From Branchiostoma lanceolatum (taxonomy: Eukaryota > Chordata > Leptocardii > Amphioxiformes > Branchiostomatidae): a DNA stretch of 64,000 nt. Below the pieces are notes generated by a model. The model had not been told where the DNA came from. It saw only the letters and a program-made list of their open reading frames with translations, and ran no database searches. Below are positions 59,101 to 64,000 of this stretch, piece after piece. Location of the stretch: contig NC_089725.1 in NCBI RefSeq assembly GCF_035083965.1, forward strand, positions 26,483,925 to 26,547,924. The letters run 5' to 3'. Each line of letters begins with the position of its first letter. Within the stretch, counting starts at the first letter, position 1. The translations under genes were made by a program, and so were the position numbers.

Positions 59101-60547
59101 AAACTTTGTTCGAACGTGCATGCGCGATGACATAGCAGTTTGTGAGTCCCCCTATGACAATATCAGTTTGTGTCGTTCAAATTCGTCTGTTGGCATATCA
59201 TGCAAGGTGTAAAAGCATGAACACACACGAAGTCAAAAGGTAAAAAGATTCGTTTTTATCTGTAAAAATTCATTGAGCGCTCTCACGGTCAAATTTAGGT
59301 CGCAGCGAGGTCGCCGCCCTAGTGAATGGGGGTATTACTAAGTACGTGTGTCCGGTGTTGTGACTAAAGGTTCCCAAACGTCTGAAGAAAATCCGAAAAT
59401 AACCATTGACATCGCCAACCATGGCGCCACCAACCCTAACGTTACCCCGTAACGAAAGTTGTGCGCGTCTTTCCCCGTGGTCCGTCTACCGTCGTCCCTG
59501 TCATATTTAAGACAAGACAAGACACACTCACTTAAATCTCTAGTTAACGATCGACGGCTTTCTGCCAGACAGAATTTTCAACGTTTAAAGCGTGAACATC
59601 TAGATGTTTATAACTAAGAAAGTCTTTATTTGCAAACACATGTCACAATGCTAGTTGTAAAGGTACAGACAGACACGATGACGTCAAAAGGTATAACGTC
59701 TATTGATCAAGGATACTGTGATGATTTATGCTGTTCTCTTCTACGACTACAGTTCACATTGAAAAACTGCTGATATTTTTGGTTTGAAAATTTGTTCACA
59801 AATATCGTCTTATTTAGATGCACATACAAAGGTTAATCTCCAGGCAGATGTAAGGATCCGGATCAGTGTTTAACGCGTGCTTTTGCAACATTCAGTATAT
59901 CATTGTATATTGTGCGCCTTTTTAAATCCTACTAGAAAGACGTACCAGATGGTACAAAACACGCTTAAAGTTAGACACGGATCCGGAGCCTTACCTCTGC
60001 TTGGAGATTAACCAGGGTACTAGTACTGTAAAAGAGGAAATATTCGCGGGGATTTGATTTCGCGGTAGGGACGAAAAGGTTCTTCGCGGTTGAAACAAGG
60101 GGGTACCCCCCGTTGGAAAACAGAAATGTTCGCGGTGGTTTCAAGTTCACGGTGAAGAATTCCCACAGACATAAAACCACCCCGAACATTTCTCCTCTTA
60201 CAATAACTTATCAAACTTCCTCCTCTCCCAGCACTCCACCATTATCGGACTGTACAGCACATTGGAAACATTCTGTTGTTTACAAATATCCTATACATAA
60301 AAACATACATGGGTGGGTGTGACAGATGCATCAAAGTAGTGTTCCTAACAGGATAACTTATCACACTTCCTCCCCTCAGCACTCCACCATTATCGGGCTG
60401 TACAAGCAGCTGAACCCGCACGCCTCCGCCTCGCCCTGCTGCGTGCCCGCCGAGCTGGAGCCGCTCACCATCCTGTACTACCAGGGCAGGAAGCCCAGAA
60501 TCGAGCAGCTCTCCAGCATGGTCGTCACCTCGTGCAAGTGCAGCTAG
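44185..60547 (+). CDS. TGFB: Transforming growth factor beta precursor, 7 exons
   Basis: A complete 412-residue secreted precursor. Exons: 44185-44524, 49983-50101, 50793-50976, 54145-54258, 58000-58165, 58729-58876, 60380-60547. All junctions are GT-AG and in frame. The signal peptide is at about 1-24. The latency region starts with C25 (the position that links LTBP) and [11 protein letters not shown]-glycosylation sites are N71 (in AVYNQTRD) and N140. Exon 4 holds TVHC with C227. Exon 5 carries GRGD (RGD at 264-266) and the furin site RRKR (294-297). The mature ligand, 298-412, has the nine TGF-beta cysteines (YCF, NCCLR, FCAGSC, SPCC, SCKC), with [17 protein letters not shown] and LEPLTILYY. 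The mature part reads closest to TGFB2, and the precursor length is near human TGFB2 (414). Ligand for type I/II serine kinase receptors, signalling through SMAD2/3. C88 is an extra prodomain cysteine. Confidence 0.95.
45888..46047. repeat. Dispersed repeat, copy 1 of 2, TGFB intron 1
   Basis: Shares ATAGCCTCCACCAGGC, GTAYGGATCGT, GGAATAATTGGCCAG, CCTGGCAAA and TCTGGTAGAGACTAGATSR, in the same order, with 58519-58708. It begins GCCTCCACCAGGC like the MITE at 49711. Confidence 0.75.
49711..49856. mobile_element. Palindromic MITE with ~36-bp arms
   Basis: Left arm CTCTACCAGGCTCCACAGGT followed by CGCTGGAAAGAGTAGAA. The right arm is the inverse of this with three differences. Non-coding. It lies 126 bp before TGFB exon 2. 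Confidence 0.8.
50434..50589. mobile_element. Palindromic MITE with TAGCCTGGG ends and a 9-bp target duplication
   Basis: Perfect terminal inverted repeat TAGCCTGGGTACC...GGTACCCAGGCTA, with inner arms GGCTCAA and TTTTCGCTTGC also paired. Flanked by TCACATCAG on both sides (50425-50433 and 50590-50598). It lies in TGFB intron 2. Same family as 2879-2983. Confidence 0.9.
51035..51118. repeat. (CCAT)n-type microsatellite
   Basis: Interrupted CATC/CCAT tetramers just after TGFB exon 3. A second, poorer cluster lies at 51236-51330. Open frames rich in His, Pro, Ser and Ile here are artefacts of the repeat. Confidence 0.9.
51711..51896. mobile_element. Repeat with TTCGCGGTGGTTT inverted arms, copy 1
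   Basis: The arms AAATGTTCGCGGTGGTTTTA and TAAAACCACCGCGAACATTT face each other over ~30 bp. They are followed by a second set of CGCGAA-rich segments. A related copy is at 60026-60205. It directly abuts an AGCAGATG-type MITE at 51899. Confidence 0.75.
51899..52022. mobile_element. Palindromic MITE, diverged AGCAGATG family copy
   Basis: Left AAGCAGAGTTGGGATGGGAA, right TTCCCATCCAACCTCTGCTT. Inner arms TGACTTGCCCCG and CGGGGCGAGTCA also pair. The right end TGCTTGGAGA matches the family of 35609 and 59833. Confidence 0.75.
53870..54058 (+). mobile_element. 3' end of a LINE with (AAAT)n tail
   Basis: A 3'-UTR-like sequence ends with GGTAGCCCTGGCTGTACTTT, then TCTACAGCCAAATAAATAAATAAATC. Such hairpin-plus-short-tandem-tail endings are typical of CR1/L2-like LINEs. 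It is 5'-truncated with no coding part left. Confidence 0.55.
54442..55035. repeat. Four diverged tandem copies, 145-190 bp each
   Basis: The phrase CAGCTCTTTTCCAATTGAG or a variant recurs at about 54443, 54587, 54749 and 54937. Each is followed by GCGTTGGAGT, GAGACTGTAAxTTTG, and CTGGACAGTT. Confidence 0.75.
55756..55867. mobile_element. Short TAGTCTG element with a 9-bp target duplication, copy 2
   Basis: Starts TAGTCTGTATAACGCAAACT, ends GTTTAGGCTA. Flanked by AACTAGCCC at 55747-55755 and 55868-55876. It is 112 bp and slightly longer than its sister copies because of a C-rich insertion. Confidence 0.88.
55889..55984. mobile_element. Palindromic MITE, AGCAGATG family
   Basis: Left TTAACCCCCAAGCAGATGTC, right CACATCTGCTTGGAGATTA. 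It lies 12 bp beyond the target duplication of the TAGTCTG element at 55756. Confidence 0.75.
56935..56971. mobile_element. Half copy of an AGCAGATG MITE
   Basis: Only the right end is clear (CAACATCTGCTTGGAGATTA). Its last A coincides with the first base of the 9-bp target duplication of the following element, so that element inserted exactly at the MITE edge. Confidence 0.65.
56980..57062. mobile_element. Short TAGTCTG element with a 9-bp target duplication, copy 3
   Basis: Starts TAGTCTGTATAACGCAAACT, ends GAATTCAGGCTA, 83 bp. Flanked by AGTGAACTG at 56971-56979 and 57063-57071. Confidence 0.88.
57822..57840. repeat. G19 homopolymer
   Basis: Nineteen consecutive G, following a T-rich run. 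It is a likely site of sequencing or assembly length error and of G-quadruplex formation. It lies 160 bp before TGFB exon 5. Confidence 0.9.
58519..58708. repeat. Dispersed repeat, copy 2 of 2, TGFB intron 5
   Basis: Same family as 45888-46047. It ends (GGTAGAGACTAGATCG) only 20 bp before TGFB exon 6, so the exon's branch-point region may lie inside repeat-derived sequence. Confidence 0.75.
58976..59332. mobile_element. MITE with GACGGCG-type TIRs, hosting a nested palindrome
   Basis: Left CCCCCATTCCACTAGACGGC with GCTGCGACCTAAATT; right AATTTAGGTCGCAGCG with GCCGCCCTAGTGAATGGGGG. The termini resemble those of the repeat at 37970. A second palindrome lies inside at 59047-59189. Confidence 0.75.
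59047..59189. mobile_element. Nested palindromic MITE with ~50-bp arms
   Basis: Left arm GACGAATTTGAACGACACAA then ACTGATGTTGTCATAGGGGG; the right arm is the inverse with only a few differences. A GC-rich loop of about 35 bp lies between. It sits wholly within the element at 58976-59332 and is therefore the younger insertion. Confidence 0.8.
59833..60011. mobile_element. Palindromic MITE, AGCAGATG family, full copy
   Basis: Left TTAATCTCCAGGCAGATGTA then AGGATCCGGAT; right is the inverse, ATCCGGAGCCTTACCTCTGC with TTGGAGATTAA. TTAA is present at both tips. It is the best preserved copy of the family in the window. Confidence 0.85.
60026..60205. mobile_element. Repeat with TTCGCGGTGGTTT arms, copy 2
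   Basis: AAATGTTCGCGGTGGTTTCA and AAAACCACCCCGAACATTT face each other; CGCGGGGATTTGATTTCGCG precedes. It is the same family as 51711-51896, and again directly beside an AGCAGATG MITE. Confidence 0.7.
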
Positions 60548-60967
60548 ATTTCAACACCAGGGGTGCGCTTATCAACGTCCAGACAAGGAGTGGGGGTCAG
60601 AGGGGTGGAAAGTGGCCAAAAAAACATCTGATCATGCCAGCCAACCAGGAATGTTTAACAGTTGTCCTGTGATAAATTCACAGTGACAATCAGAACTTTT
60701 GGAAAACAAAACACTGATCTACCCCGTTGTAAAATTGTGTAGGCGAAGTATTGACAAGACAAAGCAACTCCCTGCCATAGGTGTTATGCGGTAAACTTGA
60801 CCCCCCTCCCAAGGTCATTGATAAGTGTATCCTATTGGCCTGTGACATATCATCACTGTCAATTGACTGACACGTAAAAATCATGAGGTCATATCACCAC
60901 CACACACGAAGGTGCCTCACAAAACCAACGCTTCCTAGGTGCATAGCAAACTGGGTTAAGTAAGGAG
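60548..60967 (+). other. TGFB 3' UTR
   Basis: The sequence between the TGFB stop and the first AATAAA. No other feature was seen. Confidence 0.6.
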
Positions 60968-60973
60968 AATAAA
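60968..60973 (+). terminator. Polyadenylation signal, TGFB
   Basis: AATAAA 421 nt after the stop codon, the first canonical hexamer downstream. Confidence 0.6.
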
Positions 60974-61083
60974 GTATACATAAACAATTAGAACAAAGAA
61001 CAGTACTTATGTCTCAACTAGTAACTTTCCATACAATATATAGACAAAGCAACACTTTAAAGGTATTTCTTTGCTGCTCTGTA

Positions 61084-61089
61084 TTTATT
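61084..61089 (-). terminator. Polyadenylation signal of the converging minus-strand gene
   Basis: AATAAA on the minus strand (forward TTTATT), 111 bp from the TGFB signal. It suggests a tail-to-tail arrangement with the gene whose exons are at 62912-63771. Confidence 0.4.
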
Positions 61090-62911
61090 AAAGGTCTCCC
61101 AGGATGAGCACAACTCCCAGATGCTTGCATAGCTGCACTCCAACAAAGGAAAAGGATTGTATATACAGCCGTGTCTTTGTCAAAACTATTTCCAACAAGA
61201 CTATTGTACATCTCGCTTGTACAAAAAAACTTTTTTCTTGATTTTGTAAACCCTAAATAGTATGTACATATCAAATTCTATTATGATTTAAAAGAAAATT
61301 GATAAAAATCATTGCAGCAATTTGGGTAATTAAAACCAAATTCACCCACACTTCATGTAATGTGAAAGACAAAAACAAGCTACAAGAAGCACCCCTTAAA
61401 TGTAGATACTACATGTAGTAGTTGGTTCCAAGTGACTTTGTATCAAAAGCTACTCCCTGTACATTATAGTATACATAGATTACATACGTACATTGATCCA
61501 TTTTTGGAACTTTTTGAATAAAACCATGTAAGCTGATATACAACTGTAAGAGTCTGTTTTCTACATTCTTTGGTGTGATGACACAGAATGGACGGGCTGG
61601 CACACATACATTTGTACAGCAGTACGACAACATATCAGCCTAAAAGGCTTGAACTAGACACATAACAGCATCTTGTCATGAATGGTATTTATAATAAGGA
61701 TGTTGCACTCACAGATTCATTACTAAGAGAGGAGTGTTGAACATCTTGAGGTAAAGAATTTGTCATTCATCTTTTTCAGCCTTTTTTCTGTCCTTCAAAT
61801 TGAGTCTGAACACTCAATTTAATGTAGATTACCATCAAATGTAGACTACCTATTTCACACTTTAAAACAATAGAGACTATACACTAAAAATGCCAACAGA
61901 TCTTGTTTCAGGCTTGTGGTAGACCATTTGTGGCAAACTTTCTTGGAATACATCATTTTGATAAGCAGGCTGAATGCTAACCACACTGCCGATAACACCC
62001 TGAACTGGCATTTCCTTTGCAAGCAGAATCGCTTAATCTCCAAACAGATGTAGGGAACGACTTAGTGTTTTAGAGGCTTTTTATACTTCTTTCTTGTGGT
62101 CCCAGTTTTTCTCTCTTCCCTTTCCCATGCCATATATCTCCTTGGAGATTAGTATTGCTTTCTGTGGTGCAAATATGCTTCAAACTATGCATAGAAGAGT
62201 GTGTGTTCACTACCAATAAGTTATTGTGCATATACTAGCAACAGCTAAGTCCTTTGCAAGGCACAGAAAGGTCTAAGACCTGCTATATTGTCAGCACTTT
62301 GCCCTTATCAATTCCTTTTTGTCTGGTCGCAAGTAGAATAAAAGATAGAGAATTTGATACTGGACAGAAAGGTACTACGTTTGAGACGACTTCAAAGTGA
62401 GGTCTTAGTCTTGCTTGGTGTATGCTGGACAGCTTCTTCCTTCCAGTGTCTTTGTTCTGTACGCTACACCAAGAGACGACAGAAGTCTTCAGACCTGGGC
62501 GTCAAGAGGCTAAGTTTCCTTGACTGTAGAGTGTTGGGAACTGAAGTAGTTGTGCCTAACAAAGGCAGGCCAGCTAGGGGCAACCTCCACGTGTTGAGCT
62601 GGTGAAAAGTGCTTGACAGTCCTGTGTTCAGTGTCTTAGTTCTCAAACCTGACCGTCAAGAGGCTAAGTTTCCTTGACTGTAGAGTGTTGGGAACTGAAG
62701 TAGTTGTGCCTAACAAAGGCAGGCCAGCTAGGGGCAACCTCCACGTGTTGAGCTGGAGAAAAGTGCTCGGCAGTCCTGTGTTCAGTGTCTTAGTCCTACG
62801 ACATGAGCGTATATAGGCTAAGTTTCCTTGACTGTAGTGTTGGGAACTGAAGTAGTTAGGGCCAGCTAGGGGCAACCTTCACGTGTTGAAAAGTGCTCGG
62901 CAGTCCTGTGT
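61090..62911 (-). other. Presumed 3' UTR of the minus-strand gene, with MITE and tandem repeats
   Basis: No exon-like structure was seen on either strand. It holds the MITE at 62033-62151 and the tandem array from 62501. Confidence 0.4.
62033..62151. mobile_element. Palindromic MITE, AGCAGATG family, diverged copy
   Basis: Left TTAATCTCCAAACAGATGTA, right ATATATCTCCTTGGAGATTA. The interior is no longer well paired. Confidence 0.7.
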
Positions 62912-62925
62912 TCAGTGTCTTGTCA
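62501..62925. repeat. Tandem repeat, 154-bp unit, 2.7 copies
   Basis: Copies begin at 62501, 62655 and about 62809. They share GGCTAAGTTTCCTTGACTGT, GTTGGGAACTGAAGTAGTT, GGCCAGCTAGGGGCAACCT and CAGTCCTGTGTTCAGTGTCT. The third has lost about 40 bp. The unit end includes the presumed stop-codon region of the minus-strand gene. Confidence 0.88.
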
Positions 62926-63771
62926 CGGTAGGCTGGAAGCTTCCTGGGAACAAGAAAAAGAGCAGGTGAAACTCAGCTGGCACAAGGTCTCTCGGCAAGC
63001 AAAATCACAAAGGCACCACTGTGCCTCTATAACAGCTTGGACATGGAATGAAGTTAGCCTGGCCATTCTGGTCATGACACTAGCTAAGAAACTAACCACA
63101 GACACACTTTTCCTTCTGCTGGTGATACTCCAGGTTTACAACAATGTACCAGGATATCAAACCTTTTGATCAATGAAATAAAAAGAAAGATCATGGAATA
63201 TCATCACACACCCATTTTTGAATCTTTAGAATGTTGTACATGTAGGTCTGATGGACACACCCATGCACCATGGACCACTCCAGGGCAAAATAAACATGCT
63301 TAAGCTTTTGAGACGTTCATGGGATGGCTCTGACTGTGTACCAGTTAGGTGGGTCCATCAGGTCAGGGTCTCACAGCTGGGTACCTGTTCCTGCTGTCCT
63401 CAGGCAGATTACTATAGGCATCGTAGGGCGTCCCAGGCATTCACCTACAGCAGGGCTGTCCCCAGGTTTATATTTAATTTTCGTCCCACTCATTGTTTGG
63501 GGACCCATGTTGTTAATTTCCATGGTAAAATTTGTAATTTCAAGCATACGAAAATACATTTTCTGGGTGCAATTTTTTCCTCCCCCAACCATCAACTTTC
63601 TGTCCTGGGATGGAGGGACGGGTCCTGGAGACAGCCCTGATCTACATACAATTAAGCTTAGCAGTGCTATTGTGTAACGTACCTGAGGCATATGCAGATT
63701 TGGTCACACCCGTGGCAGTGTCGTACTTCACACTACTGTAGAAGTTACCCGGATCATCCAACATCATCGTC
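62912..63771 (-). CDS. 3' end of an unidentified minus-strand gene, two candidate exons (partial)
   Basis: Candidate exon 63683-63771 has a good acceptor (TTGTTACAG) and donor (CAG|GTACGT). It encodes 29 residues reading TMMLDDPGNFYSSVKYDTAT then GVTKSAYAS. Spliced to 62912-62943, behind the acceptor TTTTTCTTGTTCCCAG, the frame continues GSFQPTVTRH and stops. The 5' part lies beyond the window. I recognise no family. The protein-like composition and matching phases support a real gene; the terminal exon is less certain than the internal one. Confidence 0.42.
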
Positions 63772-64000
63772 CTGTAACAACACACAAGGAACAGCAAGTC
63801 TCAATCAAAGCCAATAACTTTTGTGAAACACAAACAAGTTATCATAACCAACAGTCAATATTTCTGTCATACATATCTTTCCATTTGCCTATCATCTTTC
63901 AGCAAAGTCCTTGGGCTTTTCTTTGTCAGGGCAAACGTTGCACCTTTTAATGCAGAGAGACAGGATCTGTTTTTAGTGTCTCTGACCCTCACATAACTCA
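63772..64000. other. Probable intron of the minus-strand gene
   Basis: No exon was recognised; the window ends here. Confidence 0.3.

Larger units (their letters stand above)
58877..60379 (+). other. TGFB intron 6
   Basis: Starts GGTAACAGTAAG and ends TTCCTCCCCTCAG. A near duplicate of its final 40 bases occurs at 60204-60257, including the phrase CAGCACTCCACCATTATCGG. That is an echo of the acceptor and the first bases of exon 7; it is followed by GACTGTACAGCACATTGG rather than the exon. Confidence 0.75.

Overview
The window is animal nuclear DNA: genes are split by GT-AG introns, lie tens of kilobases apart, and sit among tandem repeats, palindromic MITEs, tRNA-derived SINEs and decayed LINE tails. 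The proteins are clearly animal. A single TGF-beta gene retains features of more than one vertebrate paralogue (TGFB2-like mature domain, TGFB3-like RGD position) and lies next to RRP15, as TGFB2 does in human. I infer an invertebrate chordate, most likely a lancelet (Branchiostoma); this is an inference from gene content, not a match I could run.

Layout. 1-7.3 kb: no host gene; tandem repeats, a retroelement remnant and several small DNA transposons. 7.3-8.94 kb: an intronless somatostatin-receptor-like GPCR on the minus strand. 9-18.3 kb: gene-poor, with a (AC)35 tract, a ~182-bp satellite-like array and LINE remnants. 18.37-19.49 kb: two micropeptide genes in tandem, UQCC5 (SMIM4) and UQCC6 (BRAWNIN), 178 bp apart; both are respiratory complex III assembly factors. 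20.5-26.6 kb, minus strand: a nine-exon CCDC82-like gene with a DUF4211-type C-terminus. It diverges from RRP15 (five exons, 27.99-31.76 kb) across a 1.4-kb shared promoter region with E2F-like and CCAAT motifs. 31.8-44.2 kb: gene-poor, rich in nested transposons. 44.19-60.55 kb: a complete seven-exon TGF-beta gene, 412 residues. 61-64 kb: the 3' end of an unidentified minus-strand gene converging on it, with a 154-bp tandem repeat in its presumed 3' UTR.

Reconstructed exon chains stay in frame across every junction given: UQCC5 77 aa, UQCC6 73 aa, CCDC82-like 700 aa, RRP15 262 aa, TGF-beta 412 aa. The most interesting points are the tight UQCC5/UQCC6 pair with a duplicated splice acceptor and start in front of it, the RRP15-TGFB microsynteny, the RGD and altered cysteines of the TGF-beta prodomain, and five transposon insertions of one terminal type (TAGYCTG) with perfect 9-bp target duplications.
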